Shown here piece by piece: positions 37,320-49,404 of a DNA stretch of 64,000 bases. Positions within the stretch are counted from its first letter, which is position 1. Each line of letters opens with the position of its first letter. The stretch is taken from contig CANTUZ010000001.1 of NCBI GenBank assembly GCA_947846985.1, forward strand, positions 5,563,504-5,627,503, read 5' to 3'. Below the pieces are notes generated by a model that saw only the letters and a program-made list of their open reading frames with translations, ran no database searches and was not told the DNA's origin. This DNA is from Fratercula arctica. Taxonomy: Eukaryota; Chordata; Aves; Charadriiformes; Alcidae. The translations under genes and the position numbers were made by a program.

Positions 37320-38345
37320 GGGTAGTCTACATCAATGTATGAAAGGGAAATCCTGCTTAACTAGCTTGACAGTTTTTCATGAGGAGATGATTGGTTTAGT
37401 GGAGATCAGTGGTTGCTGTTTCTCTTGACTATAGCAAGGATTTTGGGCACTATATCCTGTAAAAACCTCATGGAAAAGCTAACGAAGTATGGGCTAGATA
37501 AGTGGACACTGAGGTGGATCAAAAACTGGCTGAATGTCCAGGCTCAGAGGGTTGTGAGCAGTGACACAAAGTCTAGTTGGAGGCCAGTTAATAGTGGTGT
37601 ATCCCAGGGGTAGATACTGGCACTAACACTGTTCAACATCTTCATCAATGACCTGGATGAGGAAACGTGCACCCTCAGAGAGTTTTCAGGTGATACAAAA
37701 CTAGGAAGAGCAGCTGATACACCAGAGGTTCTTCCTGACATCTTCTAATGGACTGCATTAGAAGTCTCACCATCAGGTTGAGGGAGGTGACCCTTCCCCT
37801 CTGCTCAGCACTGATGAACTCACATCTTAAATACCCATCCAGGTCTAGGCCCCTCAGTACAAGAGAGATATGGACATACTGGAGCAAGTCCAGAAAAGGA
37901 CAATGAAGGTAATTAAGGTATTGGACAGTTTGACTGAGGAGGAGAGGCTGAATGAGCTGGGGCTCTTCAGTCTGGAATAGAGACAGCACAGGAGAATCTT
38001 AGCAATGTGTACAAATACTTGACCAGGGTGAGGAGGGGAGTAAAGAAGATGGACCCAGGCTCTTCTCATTAGCTTCCAGTGACAGGAGGAGAGGCAGAAC
38101 TGAAATATGCACAATTCCATTTAAACACAAGAAAACACTATTTTTATTGTAACAGTAGTTGAACACTGGAAGAGGTTGCACATAGAATTTGTGAATGTCC
38201 ACCCTTGGACATATTCAAACCTGGACTCGACCCAGACCCTGAGCAACTTGCTCTGGCTGTCCCTGCTTTTAGCAGAAGGGTTGGATGATATCACCTCCAG
38301 AGGTTCCTCCCAACCTCAGAATTCTGTCATTCATAATTTTGTCAT
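37320..38345 (+). mobile_element. CR1 LINE fragment, plus strand, internally deleted
   Basis: ORF2 homology begins near 37320 with the AFYD-preceding segment. The frame at 37413-37613 then reads LMEKLTKYGLDKWTLRWIKN followed by WLNVQAQRV and SGVSQG, the motif B region (GVPQG changed to GVSQG), with a stop directly after. The next piece reads LTLFNIFINDLDEET, then FSGDTKLGRAADTPE, where the catalytic FADD box has become FSGD. A deletion then joins to the C-terminal part: LTIRLREVTLPLCSALM near 37760-37820 and the EERLNELGLF-like segment near 37940. The 3' end is near 38290-38345 (GGTTCCTCCCAACCTCAGAA, TTCTGTCATTC). Many stops; not functional. It is more diverged than the 34333-36010 copy and of another subtype. 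Confidence 0.85.
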
Positions 38346-39150
38346 TCAAATAATTCATACTTGAGTTGTTGAGAAAGGGAGTTTCCTGGCAGAGTGTTAT
38401 TCACCAGGGGAACAGTGAAGTTCTCCCTTTCGCCTTACACTGCAAGTGGTTCTAGCTTACTAGCTAGAAGACATTTATTGAGTGTTGTCATTTTGAGCAA
38501 CTATTCGTGGAGGTTTGAAATTTGTATGAGATTGACATGTAAAATATGATTTCTTCTCACTCTACAGTCCTCTCTCAGAAAAATGCAGATGGATAAATCC
38601 TGTATTCGAGACACATTTTCTTCTATGGAAAGAGTGAAACGGCTTTCCTACCCCGCTTTTGGATGATGTTGGTAGAATCTAAGACAGTTTGAACAACAAC
38701 AAGAGGTAGTAAAATACAGATTTCTTGTTAACAGCCTCTGTTTAAATAGGTATGATTTTGTGTGCAGCTTTTGCACTCACTGGCCTGTAGCTAAAGTTTG
38801 GCTGTTACCCCTTACTAAGGCAGCATCCATAGACATATAACTCTGTATCAAATGTTGGCACGACCGGGGAGATGTTAACATCCATAGCCTGACCTAGGGA
38901 ACTGGTACGTCTCCCGCAGTTCAAGGCAGTGAATTGAACACAGCTGATTTAATTTTGACCACATGGGCTTAGGTTCATATCCTTTTCATCAGTTCAAGGA
39001 AATGCTCAGACTGAACAGCTTTTTCTTTTCTTTTTTTTTTTCTTTTTTTTTTTTTTTTTTAAATTGTCACTATTATTTAAGAAATGTTTTCCTGGGTTGT
39101 TGAGGTTTTTAAAAAGTTGTTGTTTTTTTTTTTTCTTTTAAAAAAGGAAA
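38346..39150. other. Non-coding DNA, T-rich tract at the right end
   Basis: No gene is supported. Long T-rich runs lie at 39020-39060 and 39121-39139. A string at 38855-38872 (TTGGCACGACCGGGGAGA) vaguely resembles a retroviral primer-binding site but no LTR is recognisable around it. Confidence 0.55.
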
Positions 39151-39151
39151 A

Positions 39152-39238
39152 AAATAAATTTTAATTCATGTAAGTGTGGTCTGTAGACTGGAGGTCATGG
39201 AGACCAAGACTGCAAATTATAGTGTAGATGAACTCACT
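39152..39238 (+). repeat. Left arm of a 62-bp inverted repeat pair
   Basis: Bases 39171-39232 are the reverse complement of 40297-40358 with 58 of 62 positions identical by eye; all four differences are transitions. Similarity continues weakly outward (AATAAATT shared, with a roughly 10-bp indel) to about 39152, and a few bases inward to 39238. The arm begins TAAGTGTGGTCTGTAGACTG and has no coding features or resemblance to CR1. Confidence 0.9.
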
Positions 39239-39487
39239 AAATATGTCAGGCCATTTAGTTCTACACAAACCCTCTGTTTATTCATTCCTTTGAAGATTCA
39301 GTAGCGCATTCAACTCTAACATGTGTTTGAAACGTGATGAAAGTATAAGGCGTTCTTGATAGAAATAAAAGTCTGATTAAAGAGGTAGTGCAGAAACTGT
39401 CAGTCACATTTTGTAGTCATTATCCTGTTGCAGTCCTCTGTTTAAGAGACTTATTTCCTTACCAAAATATACATAGTTATTATTATT

Positions 39488-39536
39488 GGGGGGGGGGGGG
39501 GGAGTAAGGGTGGTGTTTTCTCTTCTGACTCTGATT

Positions 39537-39572
<36 letters not shown>
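39488..39572. repeat. G15 run followed by a (TG)15 microsatellite
   Basis: A G15 run (39488-39502) lies 37 bp upstream of a TG repeat (about 39539-39572). Both lie in the interval enclosed by the inverted repeat arms. The G run could form G-quadruplex structure and the TG tract Z-DNA; both are inferences from composition. Run lengths may be affected by sequencing error. Confidence 0.9.
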
Positions 39573-39574
<2 letters not shown>

Positions 39575-40296
39575 CACATGCACATATCTCTATATCTCTG
39601 TATCGACTTTCCTTCCTCAAAATGCAGTTGGGTATGAATGTCTCTAAATCAACCAAGCCAATCCCACGCATGAAAAAAATTCTACCTAAAAACTTGCTAT
39701 GAATCAAAATTATATTGTGATTGGCTATACATTTTGGTTATTCCAGATGATGGAATTAAATTAAATTTGATCGACAACCCATGATTCCTTTTCTTGCATT
39801 GAAGAAGTTCCAGAGCCCTCTCTGGAACTAGGATTTCAAGTCCTTCAGTTGGAATTGGGAACCTAAATATCTTTGTGGGTGTAGCTTAAAAAAGGTTCTC
39901 AATTTTGGTGTCCAAAATTAAAGCAAAGCTGCATCCCATTATTTTAAAAACATGGAAATGTTTTAAAATGTTTAAAACATGGAAACAACTTCTTGCTCCT
40001 GCTTTAGGGGGGGTGTGTGAATACTTAACCTGATACTAGAAGTGAAGTTCCTTCACAACAATAATCGTTAGCATGTAAAGTGTTAGTGATTCCCAAATGA
40101 CAGATTTAATTGAGTATTCAGCAAGACTATGAAAGAGATTAGAAGTTGTTCAGATTGGCTTGGATGATCCCAGTGAAATAAACACAGTCCAAGTTGGAAG
40201 ATTGCATTGACTTTTAGGACTTTCACATTTTTAAAAATAATTTTTATTGGGCAGTGGTCATCTTGAAGGTGGGCTCTTGTGCTCGGTTACAGTGGC

Positions 40297-40366
40297 TTCA
40301 TCTACACTATAATTTGTAGTCTTGGTCCCCATGACCTCCAGTCTATAGATCACACTTAAATTTATT
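40297..40366 (-). repeat. Right arm of the 62-bp inverted repeat pair
   Basis: This is the reverse-complement partner of 39171-39232. It begins TTCATCTACACTATAATTTG and ends CACACTTA at 40358. The arms enclose 1064 bp. No target-site duplication is apparent outside the arms, and the enclosed DNA encodes no transposase-like protein, so classification as a DNA transposon is not supported beyond the repeat itself. Confidence 0.9.
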
Positions 40367-43300
40367 CCCTAGCTGTATACTCAAATTTTCTTGCAAAGGA
40401 AGGTAGGAATATAGAAAAAGTTTGTGTATCCAGGTCCCATCACTACAGGGAGTTAGGCTATGAACAGCCATGCAGCCATTAAAGATAAGAAAAAAAATAA
40501 CAGAAATTCTGAAGAGGTCGTTCATCATGAAATTCTCCTTAAGAATGTTATTCATCACCCTCTGTCAAAGGACCTAGAGTAATGGCAAAAAGAATACCAT
40601 CAACCTTAAAACAATTTATTCAAATGCAATCACCACACGAAGTAGTGTATTTTAGCTATATGGGAAATTGAAAGGGCCCAGGTTATTACAATGATAGAAG
40701 ACAAGATATGCAACATGGCTGTGCTTTGTAAAGATTAACTTGCAGAGTTTCAGAAGGTTTATTGTGTATATGAAATAAGATTTGTAATTTGGGGAAGATA
40801 CACTACATTTTTCATATCTTACACAGTGTTTGAATTTCAAAGCGCAAAATTCAAATCAAGCTTAGTTATGGAATTCTGACCTGTGCTTGTGGTAGAAAAT
40901 AATTCTCCCTCTGAAATTTATTTTTAAATAGAAAGCTTTGGAGGATGTGATCTTTGCCAGCATGTTTTAACATAGCAGGAAATGAAGAAAATGCTGAGTG
41001 TTTCAGAAGAAAGGCAGTCTTAATTTCTACAATGGAGAATGAGTGTCTATCATACCATGGTTATAGTGGATGTATAAAAATAGAGAAGAGCCATCATGAT
41101 TTTTCCAACTCATTCCCCAATAAGCTCCTAATCTCTAGCAATTTGCAGTTCAGGGACTTCTGAGACCTTTCTGCCCCTGCAACATGGTTGAGGATATCTC
41201 AGAAAAATTAGGACAATCAAGTAGTGTCTGCGGAGGTTATCAAAAGACAAATGTAATTTTTTTCTTGTGCTCCAAATTTTGAAAGAGAAAATCCAGTGTT
41301 AGCAGCTTCGTTTTCTCGTAATTTTTTAAAAATTCTTCATTTTTATAATTCATCCCATAAAACATAAGAAAGCTCAGTTTCCAAGCATTGGTACATCTTT
41401 AATAATTTTCAGAGTAAATAAGACCGGTTCACAGATGGTCTCAAAGGTATCATTTTCTGTCACCAGTTCATTCCCTATTTAGCATGCTTATGAATGTAAC
41501 TAGACCCACTGGCAAAATATAGTATTAAGTACTCTCTTTATGACAATTTCTTTCTTCTTTCCATGTTTGCCTGCAAGTAGCTTATGGATTTCTTAAATAA
41601 TTTTCGGTTAATGATATTCACAAAAAAGTAGAGCAAATAAAATTTGTGTTGCTATGCTGGTTATGGTATTCATTTAGTCAGCAACCAGACCAAACAGCAG
41701 GCACCTGTTCACAAGTAGGATGTGTCTTTCTTATCTGTTTTCCAGATAAAGACAATATTTCCTGCTACATATGAAAATAATGTAATCTATTGTTTTCTGA
41801 AACGGTCGCTTTAAATTGGCATCTTACATAGAACTCAACAACTTTGATTTGGTTTTGTATTTTTCTGAAGATCAGGTAAGCTTGATGAGTGGATCAGAGA
41901 CAAGATGTAGAAGATAGTAGGCACACACAATTGCATGAAAACCTCTTGCAAACCTTGCTGTTTTAGCACATGCCAAAATCCTCCCCTTCTTCCCCAATCC
42001 TGATTGTCTACAAACTTCATTTCTGAACATGCCTAAAGGGTAAAATAATGGTTATTTTGCACGCAATACCTAACATCTAACTACATAACCATATTTCAGC
42101 GTGAAGCAGATTGGTCTTTTTCTATCTGATTACAACCCTTTTTCAGTCCTTGAGTGCTGTCTGTAATTTGTAGGTGTGTAAATATGTAGAAGAGCATCAT
42201 ATACAAATTAGTAAAGCCAGAAAAATATCGGGCCTACTTGGAACTCTTTCGCTCTTACAAATCAGCAATCTAAAATCTCCAGCCTAGGAGACGTACAGGA
42301 GTTCAAGCAGCATATTACTCTGTATAAACACCTTTTTACTACATTCTGACAGCTTTTGACAAATGTAACACGGAGCAAAATCATTTGCAATGGCTGCATC
42401 TGCCTTTTGAGAACCCGTGATGAGATCTGCAAAGACCGGTTATTTATTTAAGAGTCAAGTCTACGTTCAGCAGATTTTGTGAAGTGTGAACAGTGAAATC
42501 ACTTGAGTGCCATCTTCTTTTTCTGTGTCTAAGTGGAATGCAAACCGTATCTAATTTCCTAACCTGTACTTCTGGTATTTTAGCTTATTCACAAAGAACA
42601 TTTGGCAAGTACGTTTCCGTAACAAACCCTTGTGAATTAATTCACAGCATCACCTCTGAAATGAGAATGTGCTGGCTTGTTTTGCCTGGGCAATGCTGCT
42701 TCACCCTGACTGTATAAGTGCTCAGGATCACTTGGACGGTGAATACTTCAATAAATGCAAGTGTTTAAATATTTATTCTAAACATACCAGTTGACTGAAC
42801 ATTGCTTCCCATAATACCTCAACACAGAACTTCTTATGTTCTCTGGGTGTTGAAAAAATGTAAAAACTATTTGCACTGGTTGGCCAATATTCAATGTGGG
42901 TTATTGTGGTGAAATTAGTGAAAAAAAGGGAGAAAAACAATGGATTCACGGTTCCAGGGTTTGACATAAAGCTAAGCACGGAGGTGCCTGTAGTAAGGCC
43001 AATGAATCAAGTTTTCATGAACCACCTGGTTTTCTCTGTGTAAGGTCTGAACTGGGTTCTCCCTTGTCAATAATCATTATCAGCAACCAATTCTAAACAT
43101 AAAAAGTTCAGGCTCTTTCAAATTAAGTTGCTGAGAGATGGAAGCAACATAGCTTTTATCCAGACTACTAGCGTTAACCTAGTTCTTTTGCTTATTTTCC
43201 TTTTCCTACCATTTGCAAAATGTACCTTAAGCTACAAGAAACAAATCATGTTATCTGATCCAATATCCTCAGTGAAGTTGCTATTAGAGATGCAACAACA

Positions 43301-43892
43301 GAATTATCTCCATTATCTGCTAATTTAATCACATTGACCTCCTTTCCCCCTGCTTCTTGCCAAGGACTCTGACGTTGACTTTGCATAAGTAGATAGATGC
43401 CTGTGTCTCTCATAGCTTCAGGGGCTATACCTAGATGAGATGATTCCCTATTGTCTTTTCCCAGGAGACTATCTCCGTCACAGCCTTAAGATTTTTTCAT
43501 CAGGTTGAATTCCTGAGCATACTGTAGGCATCGTTCCTTGCATTTTATACTATTTGCAAACCACACCCTCCCCCAAAATCTATTCTTCCTGGTAGGCAGA
43601 AACACAAACCCTTATTCATTATCTCCAAAGTCAGCATGTTTACCTCTAGAGTCTGCTTTTCCATATCTTTCACAGCTCTCACTGCAATAAACAGGAACCG
43701 TTCCTCCTCTAACTGAGAGCAAAAAGTGGTATTTAATTGATTTTTTTTCAATATCCTTTTTTATTTTGTTTTGCTTTCTGGAAAGGATGAAAGTCTTTCT
43801 AATTGCCTGGGTTTTGATCCTGTGATCAAATTTGCGTGTGTTACAGGACAGATAAGAAAAAGCCTCGAGTTTAACGTAGAAGAAAGAAACTT
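40367..43892. other. Non-coding DNA, nothing recognised
   Basis: No gene, RNA or transposon is recognised in 3.5 kb. Open frames stay below 75 codons apart from low-complexity stretches. Confidence 0.6.
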
Positions 43893-44141
43893 GGCTAGTG
43901 GATAGAACATGGGACTGGAAGGCGGGAGGCTTGGGATTTATTCCTGTCATTGCTATTTGCTTTTACATGATCATTGTCAAGTCATTTAACCTCTGTGTCT
44001 CAAGTTCCTCTATATACAGAAGAAAAAAAATAACATTTCTCTATTCCAGGAGGATATTGCATGGAGTGAGGCCTAATTAAAGCCAGTAAAGAGTTTTGAG
44101 ATCCTTGGATAAAAGGTGCTATAAAAAGTTCCAACTATTAA
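43893..44141 (+). mobile_element. Near-full-length MIR (CORE-SINE)
   Basis: This is the clearest ancient SINE in the window. The tRNA-derived head reads AGTGGATAGAACATGGGACT, with a box-B-like GGGATTTATTCC at about 43932-43943. The core domain follows with GTCAAGTCATTTAACCTCTG and TGTCTCAAGTTCC. The tail GAGTTTTGAGATCCTTGGAT and AAAAGGTGCTATAAAAAG (44090-44129) is the sauropsid-type MIR ending, finishing in an ATTA-rich end. Length (about 250 bp) is close to that of complete MIR elements. It predates the divergence of birds and other amniotes, so its preservation is notable. Confidence 0.88.
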
Positions 44142-45465
44142 TTGCTTCGTGCTCCCTAGTAGATTTTAAGTCACATATCTCTTTGAATCATGGATCTCTA
44201 TTAAGCGAAGATTGCTAACAGTGTGGAATCCTGAAGCTGTTGGCTTTTTAATTTCAGAAACAGATGTCTTGTGAGATTGAGGCATCCTTGCTTATGAACT
44301 AACCTAAAATCTCAGCTAATATCTTCAGACTTCTGACATAATGTAGAAAAACAACATACTGCTAACCCACTTCACTTTCTTTCATGATTTTCTTCACATT
44401 CTTCTGGCTTTCTGTGTTAAATTCACCACCTTAGAACATACCCTTTTTTCCCAGGTGGATTAGATCTAATCTAAAGTGGCTTTTCTTCCCCCCACCCACC
44501 TCCCCCTTCTGGTTGAGGAATATTCAGGAGAAGTTGGAATAAGAAAGTTTATTGTATAAAGTCTTCTGCTTCTCAGGTTACCAAGCTAAATGGTGGTACT
44601 TGAATCGCCACAATCCTACATGAATCTTGAGGGCCAAATAGTTTCTTCTAAGCATGTACATAGATGTGAACCAGTGAGTAACATAATCACCTCTCCTTTG
44701 GTCACCTTTTCTTCCTACAGGGTTGCAATGGGCAAAACACTGAATAGATAATGACCCAAAACTGGGTTATTTCACTTACCCTTAAAGGAATGCTTCAATT
44801 TCTTGCAATTCTGGCAAAACACAACCTATTTTACTTTTAAGAGAGCCAGGAAATCTACAGACTATCACCTTACCTGTAACTTCCCAGACTCTGTTGGAAA
44901 GTATTTGGTTAATCACTGTATTGCTTTGAGCTGAATGAACTATCGCTTTTCAAGAACTAAACACAAATCCAAACACACCTTCAAAAAACCGAGCATTCTG
45001 GCGTCGTACCGTACACCCATCATCTTAGACTGACAACAGTTGGGTTTTTTTTGAATACATAACACATGTCCAAGAACAGTTAGCTTCACTATCACTTGGC
45101 AAAAATTTTCCACAGAAATATGCAAAAGTCCAATTTTCTTCAAGTTGAATTAAAACTCTTTGATGAGCTGGATTTGTGTGATTAAACATGAGACTGGTAA
45201 AAGGCAGAAGGTACAAGAAATGTTTCTTTGAAAAATAGGCGAAACCATATTACTGCTCAGTTTAGAACCCAGCATTGATCCTGTCAGCCCTCTTTGTCTA
45301 CCTGAAGACAATTTGTATTCACTTTTGTGCTGAAATATTCCACAGGGTCATGCAGTCTTACTTTAACTGGCATTTGTTATCTTCCCAACTAATCCCAACT
45401 AAAGAAACACAACTCGCACCAAATGTTGATGTACAGCGAGCAGAACCCTTCACCCATTGACAATA
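44142..45465. other. Non-coding DNA, nothing recognised
   Basis: No gene is seen. A short C-rich stretch lies at 44490-44510. Open frames on the minus strand (44940-45216) are short and overlapping, without domain features. Confidence 0.6.
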
Positions 45466-45777
45466 TAGAATCACAGAATCATAGAATGTTGGAAGGGTCC
45501 TTTAAAGGCCACCTAGTCCAACCCCCCTGGAGTGAGCAGGGACATCTTCAACTACATCAGGTTGCTCAGAGCCCTGTCTAACCTGACTTAAAATGTTTCC
45601 AGGGATGGGGCATCGACCACCTCTCTGGGCAACCTGGGCCAGTGTCTCACCACCCTCGTGGTAAAAAATTTCTTCCTTATGTCTAATCTAAATCTACCCT
45701 CTTTTCGTTCAAAACTATTACCCCTTGACCTATCACTACAGGCCTGCCAAAAAAGTTTGTCCCCATCTTTCTTTAAG
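45466..45777 (-). mobile_element. CR1 LINE 3' fragment
   Basis: The plus strand begins TAGAATCACAGAATCATAGA followed by TTGGAAGGGTCC, the reverse complement of the CR1 terminus. On the minus strand the last part of ORF2 is readable as EGRFRLDIRKKFFTTRVVRH, then WPRLPREVVDAPSLE (about 45590-45720). The copy is truncated about 310 bp from its 3' end. It is related in sequence to the 34333-36010 copy. Confidence 0.95.
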
Positions 45778-47859
45778 TGAGGATGTGCAGTGCTAAAGCC
45801 AGAAAAAGCTTCCCAGTATGATTTAAACAACTGCAATGGTACTGCAAGGGAGCTGTGAAGAGTCAAATTCCAAGCAAATTTTCATGTAAAATGGACTTCT
45901 ACGGGTGATTCTGGACTGGAGAAAGAGACTGTTCATCACCAGGCAGCAAATGTCCATACAGCCATGTCAGAAAAGCAGCAACGATGATGAATGTAACTTT
46001 TCTAAAGTACAACTGCATTTTTAAACCTTTCCAGGGGAAAACTATACCTTTTGCTCCAGCAAAAGCAGGATTAATCACTTCCTCATGACCTGGGGTCTGC
46101 TATAAAATAGGAACCAGCTTGCAGTATTCAAGTATTGGTGAGAGCTCCCAGGCTCTGCCCTGGATTGTATTTAACTCTTTATTTATTGAAAATGCTCTAA
46201 CTGCAGCTGTTCAATATTTATTATTGTTTAACCCATGAGGAAATGGGAATGTTAAAAGCATTTTTGATCAATGGATTCAATCTTGAAAGGCTTTCAGGTG
46301 TGGCTGACTGTGATTTCTGCAGAGCGAATCTCTGCTTTTAACTCCACTCTCCAATCATTTGCAACTGAAGAAAATGTTTTCTTAAAGGATATTTGAATTT
46401 TTATTTCCTTTGTCAGTACTAGTGGTACAGTTTCAGCCATCAGACAGTGAAAGACAAGAACATGATACATATGCAATCTTGTAACTGCCGTTACCTAATG
46501 CAATGGTAATATTTTCAAGGTTACCAGTCCTATTTCAATGGGTTTTTTTCAAGCTGTTTCCAGTAATTACATAGTAGAGCACCTGTGCTGGATGAGCATC
46601 AAGGGTATTAAGGCCAGAAATTTCTCAGACAAAAAGAACACTTATTTTTATTTTAAATTGATTTTTTTTTTTTTCCATTCAAACAATCCAGCAGAACAGT
46701 CAACACCCAAATTTGTGAGTACGTTAAGGCATGAGAAGCAGAAAATTAAAAGGTGACTGTACAGCAGCAGCTCTAATTGGCATTATTCAAGCTGGTGAAG
46801 TACAGATAAGGAGCAGAAAAATGAAAAAACGGAGCTCAGTTCTAAAGAGCCCTTTTCAAAGAGGTTTCAGATTCTACTAGTAATACAGAAAAGGACTATT
46901 ATAACTACTTATATTTCTATACAATTGAGGTATGCAGAGAAGTGTGTCATCTGTCAATTCATCCACGTAGCAGTGAGGCATATAAACAACATGATTATTT
47001 GCTAAAGAGTTTATGATTCTTAGTCTTTGGAAACAGGTCTGCTACTTCTTGCAGTTGATCGATTGAGTTCATCATAATTTTGTTTCCAGCTGCAGAACTA
47101 GCTTCTTGTGTATCCCAAACAATATTATGCCCACATATGTAATTCGGTTGCTGTGTATGTTCATCACAATTATTTTGTCAATTCAGAAGTCTTGAGATCC
47201 CCAATATGGCATTGATTTGCTGCTAAAAACATCAATCTGTAACCTAAATAAGTAGACACATCAAGTCTGATAATGTATGGAATATAGGGGTTGTTGATTT
47301 CAGATGGGGTATCTAAACCACACCATTTTAAAGTAAACAGGGTAACCAGATATTGTCTTCATATTTTCAACAGACTGAGAGTGCAGTCTGAGAAATATTT
47401 ATGATTGTAAATGAGAGAACCCTGTCAGAGATTCGGCTTCCACTGAACACGAGTTGTTTACTCCTAATTTAGGCGATACAGATTTTACTTGGTGCAAATT
47501 GTGTTAATTGACTGCTATAATGTACGTTATAGAGGTGAATTTATCCACAGATTCCCTTCCCCCACTCTGTTCCCCTTTCTACACAACTGTTTCCTTTAAG
47601 AATAACAATTTTGCATCTGATAATTTGTGCTCTAGAATGAAGGGCAGCCAATTAGAGATGAGCAGGGCTGGGAGAGTCCCCAGGAGATGGCTTAACCCAC
47701 ACCTTTATCCCAAGGAAGATGAATTTGCAGAAGTTTCTTCTACCTGAAAGCCCTCCAGTGCCCTTCTCCACAACACATCCAAGCAGTTTATTCAAGCACT
47801 TTGTTTTCCCAACCTGTCCAAGATTTCTGCTGCTAACTGCCTTGAATTAACTTCAGTTT
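45778..47859. other. Non-coding DNA, nothing recognised
   Basis: No gene or clear repeat is recognised apart from a short T run (46664-46675). Confidence 0.6.
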
Positions 47860-48260
47860 AAATTCCCTGCCTTTTGCCCTCTCCAGTATGAATACAGTGG
47901 AGAGAAGAAAATTTCTATTTCTTTTTCTAACAGCCTATCATGTATTTGAAGCTCATCAAGGCCCTTTCACCACAAACCATCTCAAGCACTTCCACCTTTC
48001 TTTTGGGTCTCACTTATGAACCGTTCATAGCTCATCCTTGTTTCTCCTCTGAGACCTATGTCCAGTTGGTCCATAGCTTTCTTGAAACATCCCAGGACGG
48101 ATGTTCCCTGAGGTTGTACCAATACTAGAGCAGAGCAGAAGGATTATTTCACATTTTGCAGGTTGGACTTTTATTCACACTGTAAAATGACATTTGTCCT
48201 TTTTACAGCAACATAGTATTCTTCACTCATATTCACCTGTAGGGTTTTATAACCCCCTAC
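47860..48260 (-). mobile_element. Ancient CR1-like LINE fragment
   Basis: Read on the plus strand, several blocks fit in order the reverse complement of the C-terminal coding region of old amniote CR1 elements: GTCCATAGCTTTCTTGAAAC, AGAGCAGAGCAGAAGGATTA, TTTTGCAGGTTGGACTTTTA and TGACATTTGTCCTTTTTACA followed by GCAACA. Those blocks correspond to the usual sequence about fringe-side contacts between RVQRRA-type and AAKKANG-type peptides. Divergence is high and no frame is intact. Left and right limits are approximate. Confidence 0.65.
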
Positions 48261-48699
48261 TAGGGAGACTGGACACAGAGTTCCCTCTGTAAAATCAGTC
48301 ATGATTCCCCAAGTGAGCTTAAGTTTTGCCCAGCATGTCGCAATCTGTGCCCTCCAGTGATCAAAGCAACCAGCGATCACACAGACTTCTGAGAGCAAGT
48401 CATACTCTAAACCAAAAGCATTTAAAAGCATATTTGAAAACCACAGGACAAATTATATGCACACCTATGGTATTAGGTGCCTAATTATCTCCCACAGTTG
48501 GATGCTAACCTTACTAAAGAAATCCCTCTTCCTTTTTTCTGGCTCCCCATCTTCCCTCAGCATCTTTAGAATGTCGTTGGTCTCATCCATTGGATATTAA
48601 ATCATGTAATTTGTCTTGAAGATTAAGTAAAGCACCTTGGTGTGTGTACATAATACAAAAGTTGTCTGATCATCGTACATATCAACTAAATACACAGAC

Positions 48700-48835
48700 T
48701 CACAGTCCCTTAGGGTAAGCTTGGTTGGAAGCTGGATGTCTACTCCAACCCTTGCTCAAAAGCAAGTCTGACTGAATGAGGTTGCTGTGGGACTCGTCCA
48801 GTTGAGTTTTGAACACTGTCTGTGGACATAAGTAC
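48700..48835 (-). mobile_element. Degenerate CR1 LINE 3' end
   Basis: GGTTGGAAGCTGGATGTCTA, CTCCAACCCTTGCTCAAAAG, GAGGTTGCTGTGGGACTCGT and CCAGTTGAGTTTTGAACACT follow the order of the reverse-complement CR1 3' UTR (TTGGAAGGGACCTCTGGAGGT...CCAACCCCTGCTCAAAGCAG...GTCCAGTTGAGTTTTGAA). The terminal octamer repeats are no longer clear. Short and non-coding. Confidence 0.75.
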
Positions 48836-49404
48836 CCTTTCGCTAAGTAAAGATTTTCATCTCTTCCTCCTGGTACATATCCAGGTAATATGTGAAAATG
48901 CAGTGCAAATACATTTCCCAGACATTTTCTCTCTTCCTCATAAAGACTTAACAAACATGACCCATTTGGATTTAATTAGTGACAATTCAAAGTGGCAAGC
49001 ATTTCTGCCACTGCAGCTAACATCAAATGAAGTGTCCTTTGTGTTTCATCAGTCTCTAGAACGCGTATCTCATACAGCAATCTGGCAAGTCAAATCTGGT
49101 GATTTCACCTTGGGCTTCTTTACTTTAAATCCATAAATCTTTGCTTCATTGTCAGATACAAAATCCCTAACAACATTTCAAGTGCAGATTTTACACTCAA
49201 TTGATGGAAGTAGCAATCAGCCGTGAGGACAGTATTGGAAATGCAAGAGTTAAAGCATCTCCATCAGAAACTAAAGTTATATTTTCTCTTATTTCATTTT
49301 TGTTAAGTTTTTTGGAAGAAATAAGTCTTATCAGGCTTAATGGGTTTTAGTCATTCTTAACAGCTACCTAATGAGCTCTCCAATTATGTAAAGAAGAGTA
49401 ATTC
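48836..49404. other. Non-coding DNA with an unremarkable open frame
   Basis: A 104-codon plus-strand frame (48822-49136) starts inside the neighbouring CR1 remnant and has no recognisable domain, so it is most likely chance. Nothing else is seen. Confidence 0.6.
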
